DNA from: JBLWXV01 sp048267245 | GTDB taxonomy: Bacteria > Bdellovibrionota > Bacteriovoracia > Bacteriovoracales > Bacteriovoracaceae | Direction: 5' to 3' | DNA: 64,000 bases | Assembly (NCBI GenBank): GCA_048267245.1 | Contig: JBLWXV010000001.1 | Coordinates: forward strand, 1,798,001-1,862,000 | In this document: one piece after another, positions 50,836 through 59,912 of the stretch | Layout of the letters: every line of letters starts with the position of its first letter | Numbering within the stretch: position 1 is the stretch's first letter | Made by a program: the position numbers and the translations under genes | The notes under the pieces: generated by a model | What the model was told of the DNA's origin: nothing | Databases searched by the model: none | Seen by the model: only the letters and a program-made list of their open reading frames with translations

Positions 50836-51572
50836 TAGCGCTTTCTCTGTAGATTGATCAGTGTAAAGGTGTCTTCTGGAAGTTTGATGTCAAACTTGGC
50901 ATCTTTGTATTCAATTGAAGTCTGGCGTTTTTCGCTGCCCTCTGGGATGAGCACGAGTTTGGTTGGAAGCTTGCGCCCACCAAGTTCTTTGATCTCTGAG
51001 AAGTAGAGAGTTCTCACTTTTTTGCCGCGCTCATCAAAGAACTCTTCGGTGATGGGCATTTGATCAGCTTTAGAGACGATGAGAAGAATTTTTCCCCAGA
51101 CGGTGACTGTTTGTTTCTTTGCTGTCAGTTCAATATAAAGTTTGTCGGCGTCGGGGCCATCGACAAATTTTGAGTCGTAATCATCGGTGAGCGTTGTTTC
51201 TTTGACGAGATCGTCATTGGTGAAATCAGAGCCCATCCAAGATGAGCCCATCATTGAGGGCGGAACTTTAATGACCTTACCCACTTTGGGGAGGAAGTTC
51301 CACATTTCGCTAGATTTTCGCAGGGTTCCCGATCCCTTTTCCTTTCTCGGGTAGTCAATGGAGATAAAGGTATTCTCCATCGTCTCAGTCCATATTTTCA
51401 TTCGCAGGGTACGCTCCCAATTTGGGTTTACGATCTGCATTTCAACTTCTGTTATCGACGAATTCGAACGGTAGAGCTTATCAACCTTCTCAACGATTGA
51501 CTTCAGATTCGCGTTCGCCAAACTTAATGTTGGGAGAAGTGAGAGGGATAAAAGAAGGAATAAATTTTTCAT
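50835..51572 (-). CDS. LolA-like outer-membrane lipoprotein-sorting protein
   Basis: A 245-residue periplasmic protein with a signal peptide (MKNLFLLLSLSLLPTLSLANA), then LKSIVEKVDKLYRSNSSITE and a half-barrel of strands (VEMQIVNPNWERTLRMKIWT, KGSGTLRKSSEMWNFLPKVGK). Its relatives (COG2834) are annotated as lipoprotein-sorting proteins and share the LolA fold, with a hydrophobic cavity that carries a lipid chain. It would shuttle the substrate from the permeases to the outer-membrane barrel. Its start lies 83 bp inside the GNAT-like gene upstream. Confidence 0.88.
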   Translation of the reverse strand: MKNLFLLLSLSLLPTLSLANANLKSIVEKVDKLYRSNSSITEVEMQIVNPNWERTLRMKIWTETMENTFISIDYPRKEKGSGTLRKSSEMWNFLPKVGKVIKVPPSMMGSSWMGSDFTNDDLVKETTLTDDYDSKFVDGPDADKLYIELTAKKQTVTVWGKILLIVSKADQMPITEEFFDERGKKVRTLYFSEIKELGGRKLPTKLVLIPEGSEKRQTSIEYKDAKFDIKLPEDTFTLINLQRKR

Positions 51573-52149
51573 GTACGCCCTTAACTAATAGCTTGTTTAG
51601 TCCCATGCGCTTCAAGAAGAAATCGGTGTTCTTGAAGACCTGCTTGAAAAGTGTCTTGCGCATCACCACTTCCACAGATTCGTGGTCGACCTCTTTCATA
51701 CCAGGTAGAGGAATGGTTTCGCCGCAAAAGAGTACAACTGGGTTACCCCTTGAGTAAATCTTTTTCAAGTGTTCTTTCTTTGAACTATAGGCATACACAA
51801 AGTATTCCTTACGACAGGTAAGGATTTTGCTGAGAATAACGAGCCAGAACATAAGTGAGACTTTCTTTGCACGATGCTCAGACGAGAGCCACACTCCGGT
51901 GATTTCTGCTGTCTTTTTGAGCTTCGGGTCTAAGTCAAATCCATTAAAATCTGGGATTGAACTGAGCACGCGGTAGGGACCACTTGTGATGAGTGCAAAG
52001 CCTCCACAAATGCGGCCTTCTTCGTTATAGAAGCCATAGACTTTGCCTTGCTTGAGATACTCGAGGGGCAAGAGCACTTCGATACTATTGGCGATAGCAT
52101 GTCTGTATGTCTCAAGTTCAAAATCTGTCTTTAGCGTTTTAAGTTTCAT
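51490..52149 (-). CDS. GNAT/N-acyl amino acid synthase (FeeM)-like protein
   Basis: The product (219 aa from ATG 52149, with AAGGAAG upstream; the frame is open to 52317) has KQGKVYGFYNEEGRICGGFA and, later, ITGVWLSSEHRAKKVSLMFW. The latter is the R-x2-K/G-x-loop region that binds the CoA/acyl-ACP pantetheine in GNAT proteins. The length and arrangement resemble FeeM-like N-acyl amino acid synthases, which use acyl-ACP. It is the first gene of the operon and overlaps the LolA-like gene by 83 bp, so the two are tightly coupled. The FeeM link is a motif-level guess. Confidence 0.65.
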   Translation of the reverse strand: MKLKTLKTDFELETYRHAIANSIEVLLPLEYLKQGKVYGFYNEEGRICGGFALITSGPYRVLSSIPDFNGFDLDPKLKKTAEITGVWLSSEHRAKKVSLMFWLVILSKILTCRKEYFVYAYSSKKEHLKKIYSRGNPVVLFCGETIPLPGMKEVDHESVEVVMRKTLFKQVFKNTDFFLKRMGLNKLLVKGVHEKFIPSFIPLTSPNIKFGERESEVNR

Positions 52150-52618
52150 ACGCTTCCTTTGGAATTCCATTCCCTGTCGTAGGTCAGTCGTTGTACCTAA
52201 CTTAGGCTGGTAGTTATACCTAATGCCTATCACCGTAGCACTTCTTGACAAGGAAAGAGAAATGGTTTTTTTGGGCGCATTTTGCAACCGTGAAAAGGAT
52301 TCAACTTCGTTATTCATAGGAGAAATCGGTTAATTTCTGACATTTCAGATGCAGGCCTCTTAACCAAATCTTGACTCATCTTTGGCCACGAAAAATCAGT
52401 TCAGTCAGTGAATCAACCGCCTTCGCTAGGAGTGCCTCACATCGGTAAATATGAGCTATTTATTTGTTCCCGTTTGGCCTTTAATAGATGCGCTCAATCT
52501 TTGGCCAAAGTGTAAGAGTTCTCACAAATTTCACGGCCAAATTATTGAAAATAGGAGCAAATTTTGGAGGGAAAGTTGCTCAGTATTCTAGCAAAGTGTC
52601 ATTAATCTGGAGTTCCCA
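52150..52618. other. Divergent promoter region, no gene seen
   Basis: About 470 bp between the first gene of the Lol-like operon and the subtilisin gene. If the upstream GNAT start (52317) were used, 168 bp would be coding. I see no RNA gene, strong repeat or terminator. A frame at 52488-52697 runs into the subtilisin gene in another frame and looks spurious. Promoters for both directions must lie here. Confidence 0.4.
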
Positions 52619-54958
52619 TTGCCATTGCTACACTGGCCACTGGCCCTTACCTTATCCATCTTCTCAGCACACGCCGCTGATTCAGGGGTCAGCGTGACCC
52701 CCGAAGAGCTTTGTCAGGGTGGGGAATCGATCTTGCACGAGAGCAGAGAACCTTTGATTTTGACCTACTGTGAGCGGGGCCAAATTGTCCGCCGTGAAAT
52801 ATTTTTTAAGAATTCCAAGCAAATTTCTTCGCTCCAGCTCTATGAGAATGGTCACCTTTCTGAGCAAATTAGCTATAGCACATCAGGCAATATGGGCTCG
52901 AAGCAACGTTTTAAGTTTCTCGGCGCTAACCATTGGATAAGAGAGAAGATTGACGTCTATGGAGACGACGCTGGCTCAATTGAATCGAGAGAAGAGTTAA
53001 TTAATTTTAATCCCTATGAAGGTCTTGATCTAGATTATCAAGTTATTAAGCGATGGTTCTTCTCTTTGAAACCACATTTTCATGTGGAATATGTAGACCT
53101 TTACAGTCAAGAAGATCAAAAGAGGCCTTTTGGAAAGGAAACTTATAGTGACAGTGGAGAGCTCTTATCTGTTATTAAGTTCACCTACGAGGGAAGTTCT
53201 GAAAAGCCAATCGCATTTACTGAAGAAAAATTAGATGGATCGAGTTTAGAGTATGCCCTCTATGAGCCTTTTACACCGGAAGAGACTTGGGCCAATTCCG
53301 ATTTAGATCAAGTTGATATTCAAAAGAGAAGAGATAATCTTAAATCACAGAATCGCTTTAAGTTTGCCATTATCGATAGTGGTTATGACTATAATCACAT
53401 CGAGCTTGCTCACCAGTGGTGGCAAAATCCTCTCGATCCTCTCGATGGGATTGATAACGATGGCAACGGTTGGGTTGACGACGTCTTTGGCTGGGAACAA
53501 GTAAGGGATATTGGGCTTCCCACTGAGTCTTCAACTAGTCTAGCGCGAGACCAGCGCCCTCTCTCTCATGGAACTCACGTCGCTCACATTGCTACACGCG
53601 ATCTTTTTGGTGCGGCTTTGATTGGTTTTGCAGGCGATTATACTCGGCCCAGCTATATTAAGAAGATTTCTGAATTCATCAAAACTCATCAGATTAAAAT
53701 CGTAAATATGAGCTTGGGTTTGCCTAGTGATATTAGAAATAACATGGGTCTTAGAGACGCTGTGAACGCCTATAAGAAAATGGTTGCCGATAATCCCCAG
53801 ACTCTCTTTGTATTTGCTGCTGGAAATTCTGCAGTTGATATTGATGAGTATAGCAATCGCCAGTGGCCGGCCAATATCAAGGGCAAGAATACTCTCACTG
53901 TGGGTGCTCTAAATACAGATCACCTCGACCCTAAACACTATGATAGTTATGAGCTCGCCTATTATTCAAATTTCGGTGTTAAGAACGTCGATATCCTCGC
54001 TCCCGGTACTGGTATTGAAGCTGCCTCACTTGGGGGGGGACTCATTAAGCATAGTGGAACTTCTATGGCGTCTCCCTTTATGGTTAATTTAGCGCTCAAG
54101 CTCTGGATGGAATTTCCCACGCTTCTGGCCAGTGAGGTGCGAGAGATCTTTATTGAGAGTGCCTATCAAATGAGTTCAAAACCGAAGGTTTTAGCTGGTG
54201 GTTTTGCCAATTTGCAAGCGGCTAGAGAATTGGCAAAGAAATTTGTTATTGAAAAGCGCGCAAAAAAAATTGAGGGAAAGAAAACGGTATTATCTGGGCC
54301 CAATTGTTGGAATAGTGCCCTCTACATGAGTGGAGTAAATAAGGGAATTCATCACACCACTGGTGAGGAGTTTCGCTTTCTAATTGAATCCCCACTGTGC
54401 AAGAGAGTCGAGAGTCCACAGCTAGGTGATGTAATTGCTTTAAGAAGAGTTTCTAAATCTGGAAGTATTCTTCGCGGCGCTCTCTTTTCTGAAGTACACG
54501 CCTATACATACTTAGAGAGCGATCAAGTTCTTAGCAAGAATGGAACGGATGCCGATGTTGCCTATGAGAAAACGAATTTAGAAGAGGTCTTTAACTTCTA
54601 TCAAAGGGCCGATAAGCGCGCTTGTAAAATAAGTGGCATTCCCCGTGAGCACTGTAACCTAATAAAAGAATACTATCGCTGTCACTCATTAGCGGAGTCT
54701 TTTGAAGACCCTGCGGTTCAAACTCTCTATCAAAAAGTGGTGGCGCTTGAGGAGAGAGTGGGTGAGGGCTACTTCCTAGAGGAGAGTCGCGTGAGAGCGC
54801 AAGCCTTTAAATCTGATATACAAAATAGTGTTGATCAACTCCAGGAGGAGTTAGCATCCCTTATACCCGAGGGAGATTCAGGCCCTAATAACGCTTTGCA
54901 ATTTCTCAGTGACTACCTCGAGTATCGACTCGCAAGTACTCGAGTTACCCAGTTTTAG
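52619..54958 (+). CDS. Secreted subtilisin-like serine peptidase (S8)
   Basis: A 779-residue protein starting at TTG 52619 (GGAG 6 bp upstream) with a signal peptide (MPLLHWPLALTLSIFSAHAA). Residues about 25-230 look like a propeptide or binding domain. The catalytic domain follows: Asp253 in FAIIDSGYDYNH, calcium-type loop DGIDNDGNGWVDDVFG, His317 in SHGTHVAHIA, Asn in FVFAAGNSA, and Ser482 in SGTSMASPF. The last 230 residues form an extra C-terminal domain with six or more cysteines. It would be exported and degrade protein outside the cell or in prey. Confidence 0.93.
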   Translation: MPLLHWPLALTLSIFSAHAADSGVSVTPEELCQGGESILHESREPLILTYCERGQIVRREIFFKNSKQISSLQLYENGHLSEQISYSTSGNMGSKQRFKFLGANHWIREKIDVYGDDAGSIESREELINFNPYEGLDLDYQVIKRWFFSLKPHFHVEYVDLYSQEDQKRPFGKETYSDSGELLSVIKFTYEGSSEKPIAFTEEKLDGSSLEYALYEPFTPEETWANSDLDQVDIQKRRDNLKSQNRFKFAIIDSGYDYNHIELAHQWWQNPLDPLDGIDNDGNGWVDDVFGWEQVRDIGLPTESSTSLARDQRPLSHGTHVAHIATRDLFGAALIGFAGDYTRPSYIKKISEFIKTHQIKIVNMSLGLPSDIRNNMGLRDAVNAYKKMVADNPQTLFVFAAGNSAVDIDEYSNRQWPANIKGKNTLTVGALNTDHLDPKHYDSYELAYYSNFGVKNVDILAPGTGIEAASLGGGLIKHSGTSMASPFMVNLALKLWMEFPTLLASEVREIFIESAYQMSSKPKVLAGGFANLQAARELAKKFVIEKRAKKIEGKKTVLSGPNCWNSALYMSGVNKGIHHTTGEEFRFLIESPLCKRVESPQLGDVIALRRVSKSGSILRGALFSEVHAYTYLESDQVLSKNGTDADVAYEKTNLEEVFNFYQRADKRACKISGIPREHCNLIKEYYRCHSLAESFEDPAVQTLYQKVVALEERVGEGYFLEESRVRAQAFKSDIQNSVDQLQEELASLIPEGDSGPNNALQFLSDYLEYRLASTRVTQF

Positions 54959-55053
54959 GGGCATTTGCGTCGCAACACCCTTATTTGCCCTTCTCCTATG
55001 CTCTTTAGACATGTACATTAAGCTCCTAGACAACTCTTAGCGAGCGAGGCTCC

Positions 55054-57018
55054 ATGCCGACTTTAATTCGCAGAAGTCGCAGGAGGGCGCACCTGGTCCT
55101 CGTCATTCTCTCCGTACTCGTCACTCTCTGCCTGGCCTGGGGAAATGCATTGTCATCTCTAGTGACAGGACCTTTTGTCTCGGTACATGCAATCCTCGAA
55201 TTTATCCCCATGGCCGCTCACTTTGCTGTCTTTACAGTAGGCCTACTTACTTTCAAACACACTGAGCGCACACCAATACTCTTTATCAGTGTGACTGCTC
55301 TGGCCGTGGGCCTTTTAGACCTGGGGCATACTCTCACGTATCCGGGAATGTCTGATTTTCTTGGTCAAAGCTCTGTTGATAAATCGATCTACTTTTGGTT
55401 GGTGGCCAGGTTAACCGAGGCCGTGGCATTTATGTTGGTCTCTTCAAGTTACAATCACAATTTTAAACTTCGCCTCAGCGCTCGCACTGGAGTTATTGGC
55501 GCCGTTCTCTGGGCCATGCTGTCGTACTTTTTCATCGCTATTTTTGATAGCTCTCTTCCTGAAATGTTCTCTCGAGCTTCAGGACTCACTAGCATTAAAG
55601 TGGCCCTCGAAGTCCTCTGCGTGATCATTTGGGTGTGGACTGGTTTTTCATTCTATTCGGCCAGTCGCAAAGACGATTCACCTAGTAGACTTTGGCTTGC
55701 AGTGGCCTCATTTATTTTTGCACTCACGGGGATCTTCTTTATTTCATACTCAGATCTAGCGGAATTTAATATTCTGATGGGTCACCTCTACAAGGCAATT
55801 GCGGTTTGTTACATCTACCGTTCAATGCTTTATGAATGCATCACGGCCCCATTGATTGATTTAAGGAAAGCCGCACTTCGTGAATCTCATCAAAGTGAAT
55901 CAAAGTCTCGCTTTATCGCCACTATCGGTCATGAGCTGAGGACACCACTTGGGGTCATTAGTGGCTACAGCGATATTCTAATGATGAGTAAAGATCTTGA
56001 TGAAGAGAGTAAGGATTGGGTTGGAACTATTAAAAATAGTTCTGAGCAGATTAGGCTCATCATTAATGATCTGCTTGATCTCAGTAAAGCCGAGAGTAAT
56101 AACTTAACGGTGACAAAGAAGGTCTTTGATCTTCGAGAGTTCTTTGATGAAGTCTATAGTGAACTTGAAGTTCTGGCCGATAAGAAGGGCCTAGAATTTC
56201 AACTCGTCATCGACTCCAAACTGCACCCCTGTCTTGAGAGTGATCGCCTGCGCCTAAAGCAGATTGTTGTGAATCTCCTCTCAAATGCCATCAAATTTAC
56301 AGAAAAAGGTCATGTGAAGCTTGCTTGCTATCAAGATGAACATGCCCGCGATCTACTCTACGTAAGTGTCACTGATTCAGGCATTGGCATAGACAGTGAC
56401 AATCAACACTTGCTCTTTAAGACTTACTCTCAAATTGAAAATGAGTTAGTGAGTTCAAAAGAGGGAACGGGACTTGGGCTTGCGCTCTCAAAAAAACTCA
56501 CTGAACTCTTAGGGGGAGAGCTCTATCTTGATTGGAGTGAAGTTGGTCGTGGGAGTACATTTACTCTTAGGTTGCCAATTGATCCACAAAAGGCCCTAGA
56601 GCGCTCTCATGATCGAAAAGAAAAAATTCTCACCCCCAAATTTAGTGGGGTGCATATTCTTATTGTGGATGATGCTAAGGAAAACCTCTTTATCGCTGAA
56701 CAATACCTTAGCGAAACTGAGGCGATTGTTACCTTAGTTGAGGATCCTATTCAGGCGGTGGATTTCGTCGCGAAACATGTGGATTCAATTGACGTCATTT
56801 TCCTAGATATTATGATGCCAGTGATGAATGGATATGAGGTCTGTGAAAAGGTGCGCTCGCTGGGATTTTTAGGACCTATTCTCGCACTAAGTGCCCACTC
56901 TGAAGTGACTTTGCAAGCGGCCGATAAGCGCTTTTTCTTTGATGGGCATCTGATGAAGCCCATTGATAAAGAATCTCTCTGGAGTAGCGTTCGCCAAGCG
57001 GTTCTTAGTTACCACTAG
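55054..57018 (+). CDS. MASE3-like hybrid sensor histidine kinase
   Basis: A 654-residue membrane kinase. The N-terminal 260 residues have eight membrane segments with LGHTLTYPGMSDFLGQ and SIYFWLVARLTEAVAFML, typical of the MASE3 sensor. HisKA follows (RFIATIGHELRTPLG, His293), then HATPase_c (LLSNAIKFTEKGHVKL, DSGIGIDSDNQHLLF, GTGLGLALSKKL), and a C-terminal receiver with the phospho-acceptor Asp585 in VIFLDIMMPVMNG. All catalytic boxes are intact. Phosphotransfer from His293 to Asp585 would be internal, with an outside phosphotransfer protein as the next step. The gene stands alone, and its stop overlaps that of the convergent gene by 4 bp. Confidence 0.95.
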   Translation: MPTLIRRSRRRAHLVLVILSVLVTLCLAWGNALSSLVTGPFVSVHAILEFIPMAAHFAVFTVGLLTFKHTERTPILFISVTALAVGLLDLGHTLTYPGMSDFLGQSSVDKSIYFWLVARLTEAVAFMLVSSSYNHNFKLRLSARTGVIGAVLWAMLSYFFIAIFDSSLPEMFSRASGLTSIKVALEVLCVIIWVWTGFSFYSASRKDDSPSRLWLAVASFIFALTGIFFISYSDLAEFNILMGHLYKAIAVCYIYRSMLYECITAPLIDLRKAALRESHQSESKSRFIATIGHELRTPLGVISGYSDILMMSKDLDEESKDWVGTIKNSSEQIRLIINDLLDLSKAESNNLTVTKKVFDLREFFDEVYSELEVLADKKGLEFQLVIDSKLHPCLESDRLRLKQIVVNLLSNAIKFTEKGHVKLACYQDEHARDLLYVSVTDSGIGIDSDNQHLLFKTYSQIENELVSSKEGTGLGLALSKKLTELLGGELYLDWSEVGRGSTFTLRLPIDPQKALERSHDRKEKILTPKFSGVHILIVDDAKENLFIAEQYLSETEAIVTLVEDPIQAVDFVAKHVDSIDVIFLDIMMPVMNGYEVCEKVRSLGFLGPILALSAHSEVTLQAADKRFFFDGHLMKPIDKESLWSSVRQAVLSYH

Positions 57019-57995
57019 AATTCATTAATATAAGAAACTTTGCCGTGGCCGTTGGTATTTAATATCCAGTGACCAATCGTCTTTTGATTGCGATCAGTTT
57101 TAATTTTCACGTCGTATTTTTTCTTTAGATTCTGATAATTTTTAGCATTTAGACAAGTGTGTTGCTGGAATCCTTGTTGCCTCATTCTCATTGTGAATTT
57201 CTCTAGCCCCTTTTTAGTCGCCAATTTTGAGCAGTTAACTGACTCATCCATGGAGAGGTCCATGTAATTTCTAAAATCAATCTCAGCTTTTACTACAAAT
57301 GTAGCGCCCTCACACTTTATATATGGCCCAAGATTATACTTAGACCCCAGTACATCACTATCTTTTAAGAGCATGTGATTCCAAAAGCGCATTCCATTAA
57401 AGTTTGCAGCGAGATCGCCATATGAGAAAACTCCGGTGGCAAACATATTTCCACCGAGGGCAGTCTTTTCGAGTGCAATTCCGCGCTTTAATACTTTGTG
57501 TAGCGACTTCCCCTTGAGGTGATGACCAGAGAAATATTGAAAGCCCATGCCAAACATGTGCTCAAATTTATCTGTACCTACAACAATGTCACCCATCTTC
57601 AGAATCGGCCCAAGAGCGAGAGGGCTTTTCTTAGCACTTGGAAGTCCCAGGAGAAGTCCATTAAATACACTCCAGTCTTGGTAGACTGACTCGGCAAGGG
57701 GGATCACAGTTCTTGGAATTGACTTGTCGTGCAGGAGGTCTTCACCAAGTTTTCCTTGGCTGTGGTTTGCAAAGTACTTTCTAAGATTTTTGTAGAGAAG
57801 TGTTTCGTCGCAAGATGAGTTCTGATTTGTCTCTACAACGGCCTTTTCAAGATAGACATTTGCCCGCTCATTGATTTCATACGTAGCATCTGCAATTGTA
57901 TTGTAGGGCTTACTGTAGTGATCCACTTCAGCCCCATGGGCCGCAAAAGTGGAGGCAAGAATCATTGAGAGCAGGGTGCAGGCATGTCTTTTCAT
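57015..57995 (-). CDS. Secreted hypothetical protein, 326 aa
   Basis: A signal peptide (MKRHACTLLSMILASTFAAHG) precedes a mature part with VGTDKFEHMFGMGFQYFSGH and LKRGIALEKTALGGNMFATG, in which several His and Glu lie in helices and could bind metal. Four or five cysteines occur (SSCDET, IKCEGA, VNCSKL, HTCLNA). I do not know the family. It is followed on the same strand, 57 bp upstream, by the lytic-transglycosylase-like gene, so a cell-wall role is possible. Confidence 0.78.
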   Translation of the reverse strand: MKRHACTLLSMILASTFAAHGAEVDHYSKPYNTIADATYEINERANVYLEKAVVETNQNSSCDETLLYKNLRKYFANHSQGKLGEDLLHDKSIPRTVIPLAESVYQDWSVFNGLLLGLPSAKKSPLALGPILKMGDIVVGTDKFEHMFGMGFQYFSGHHLKGKSLHKVLKRGIALEKTALGGNMFATGVFSYGDLAANFNGMRFWNHMLLKDSDVLGSKYNLGPYIKCEGATFVVKAEIDFRNYMDLSMDESVNCSKLATKKGLEKFTMRMRQQGFQQHTCLNAKNYQNLKKKYDVKIKTDRNQKTIGHWILNTNGHGKVSYINEF

Positions 57996-58052
57996 GCGGG
58001 CAATATAGGGCAGTATCAGATTAAATACTGCCCTTTTGTAAACTTTTTAGTC

Positions 58053-59108
58053 TTAGCGACTACAAGTTTTTGTCGACTTTATCTCTTCGATGATCTGGTC
58101 TTTGTAGCCAATTTTTGCCACACCAGAACTACAGATCTTGCATGGCACCTCATAGCGATCTCTAAGAGTTGACCAGTAGCGGGCGATCCCTAGGTTTTTG
58201 CCGGCCTTATTTTTACAGCTAATACAGCCGTCTTCGCGACTCCAGTGGCTGAAGATCGCTACACCACATGTGATATTTTCTTCAAAGTCGTGTAGTGAGT
58301 TAGCATCTTTAGCGCTGCATCCACTTTGTCTATATACGCGGGCCTTTGAACTCTCGTAGGAAATTTGAAGCATTCCGCGACTAACAACATTATTTGATCC
58401 AGCACCACCAAAGTTTGACTCGTCATTGCCAACGAGGGGGTCGAAGGCCGATTCCCTTTTAGCAATTGAGTTGAGCATGTGAATCCAAAAGGCCACTTTG
58501 CCATTTTCTTCAAGCTCAAAGTAATTTGGACAGAAGTCGACAACATCTTCAGGAGCGTTATCAATGAGGTCTCTGCCCGTGCTCTTTAGGATTTGAGCGG
58601 CCGTTGATGTCCATAGTCCTTTGCTTGAGATTGAATCCCATGCAAAGTTTTCCTTATATTCGAATTTGTCCGACTTATTTTGCACAGGATGATCAAAGAG
58701 CGTCTTAAGATAGCTCGTCTTATCGATACTCCATTCGTAGACATAGATTTCCAGTGCATTGGCCTCTTGGGCCTTCTTCCATTCAGATCGGCTGAGTCCC
58801 TTCTTTTCGATTAGGATACTCCCGAAGTATCTGCCGGCCGAGTTGGCACGCTTGCCACTATCGCGCTCAACGAGTGGGCGAATGAGAGAGACAATTGGTC
58901 TAAAGCTCAACTCAGCGTCTTTAGGAAGCTCCATAAACTTCTTGAGGTAAACCGTTCCATCAGCATCTACTTCTTTGGTGTAGATGCCAGTGCCGCTTGA
59001 AGAGGACACTGATGTTTCAATTCTTTGATTGAGGTTAACTTCGTTTGCGAGAGTGCTTGATGAGATGAGCGCAGCAAGCACAAGAGATGCGATCTTGTAG
59101 AGTTTCAT
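58053..59108 (-). CDS. Secreted lytic-transglycosylase-like protein
   Basis: A 351-residue exported protein (signal MKLYKIASLVLAALISSSTLA). The C-terminal half contains IAKRESAFDPLVGNDESNFG and VSRGMLQISYESSKARVY. This is the ES-x-F-D-P...S-x-G-x-(L/M)-Q-I-S pattern of soluble lytic transglycosylases, in which the Glu is the catalytic residue. Seven cysteines in the last 120 residues (SGCSAK, ITCGVA, GCISCKNK, VPCKICSSG) suggest extra stabilising disulfides, which is uncommon for the family. The N-terminal 190 residues are unassigned. It would cleave peptidoglycan in the periplasm. Confidence 0.82.
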   Translation of the reverse strand: MKLYKIASLVLAALISSSTLANEVNLNQRIETSVSSSSGTGIYTKEVDADGTVYLKKFMELPKDAELSFRPIVSLIRPLVERDSGKRANSAGRYFGSILIEKKGLSRSEWKKAQEANALEIYVYEWSIDKTSYLKTLFDHPVQNKSDKFEYKENFAWDSISSKGLWTSTAAQILKSTGRDLIDNAPEDVVDFCPNYFELEENGKVAFWIHMLNSIAKRESAFDPLVGNDESNFGGAGSNNVVSRGMLQISYESSKARVYRQSGCSAKDANSLHDFEENITCGVAIFSHWSREDGCISCKNKAGKNLGIARYWSTLRDRYEVPCKICSSGVAKIGYKDQIIEEIKSTKTCSR

Positions 59109-59232
59109 AAACCTTCCAAGGTTGAGGGAGTGCTGCGCATTATAAATGAAAAAGACTAAGTCCTACTTTTCTTGAAAAATTTACTCTCATTCGCCCACGA
59201 GAGCAGGACTTAGTCTGTAAAAAGGTAAGGGT

Positions 59233-59832
59233 TTACTGTTGGACCGTGATCCAAACCCTATAAATTCCGTACTTGCGAACCAGGAGATTGAGCCATTGAG
59301 CATTGTCTGGAAGCATGCGAATGCACCCATGTGATGCTGGTGTTCCCAGCCTGCGCCAGTTACCCTGGGGGGTGCCGTGAAGGGCGAACCCACCTTGTAT
59401 GAAGATCGCGTAGGGCATGTTTCCAAGTCCCTGCCAATCCCCACCTGGATATCTGGTGGAAGAGTAACGATCGTAGATGCGACCGTTTGGATGGCGATCA
59501 AAGTTTGGTGTGCCATAGCCGGCCTTGCCAGTTGAGACATCCCAAACACCATTGTGATAGCCGTCGATGTAGAGTGTGAGATCTTGGTCGCTTTTATCGA
59601 CCACAATCCATACCTTGCAACTACTGCGATAGCATTTCGCAGCTTTGTCGTCCCCATAGAGGTAGGGAGATTTCCCTGTTTCCTCTTCGTAAATTTGGTC
59701 TAACTCATAGAGAGTGTCTTCAATGTCAGGCGAGAAGGGGTTGAGTTCTTCGATGACATTTGTCTCTTGGGTGTGGGCGTTCGAAAGAGAGATGAAGACT
59801 AAAAACCATAGGGAGATGACTGTCTTAAACAT
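59233..59832 (-). CDS. L,D-transpeptidase (YkuD family)
   Basis: The product (199 aa from ATG 59832, AAGGAGG 5 bp upstream) has a signal peptide (MFKTVISLWFLVFISLSNAH) and a YkuD domain with the His of GGFALHGTP and the catalytic cysteine in SHGCIRMLPDNAQWL. These enzymes form 3-3 crosslinks in peptidoglycan or attach proteins to it. It lies after the lytic-transglycosylase-like gene on the same strand, with 124 bp between, making a small wall-remodelling group. Confidence 0.95.
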   Translation of the reverse strand: MFKTVISLWFLVFISLSNAHTQETNVIEELNPFSPDIEDTLYELDQIYEEETGKSPYLYGDDKAAKCYRSSCKVWIVVDKSDQDLTLYIDGYHNGVWDVSTGKAGYGTPNFDRHPNGRIYDRYSSTRYPGGDWQGLGNMPYAIFIQGGFALHGTPQGNWRRLGTPASHGCIRMLPDNAQWLNLLVRKYGIYRVWITVQQ

Positions 59833-59912
59833 ATTCGCCTCCTTGACGGGTTTAATCCACACTACACTTTCATAGTGAAAATTGCGAACAAGAGGCCATA
59901 CGTTTCTTAGAG

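Noticed and set aside
52488..52697. 69-codon plus-strand frame before the subtilisin gene
   Set aside because: It overlaps the start of the subtilisin gene in another frame, and the subtilisin start has a good ribosome site and signal peptide.
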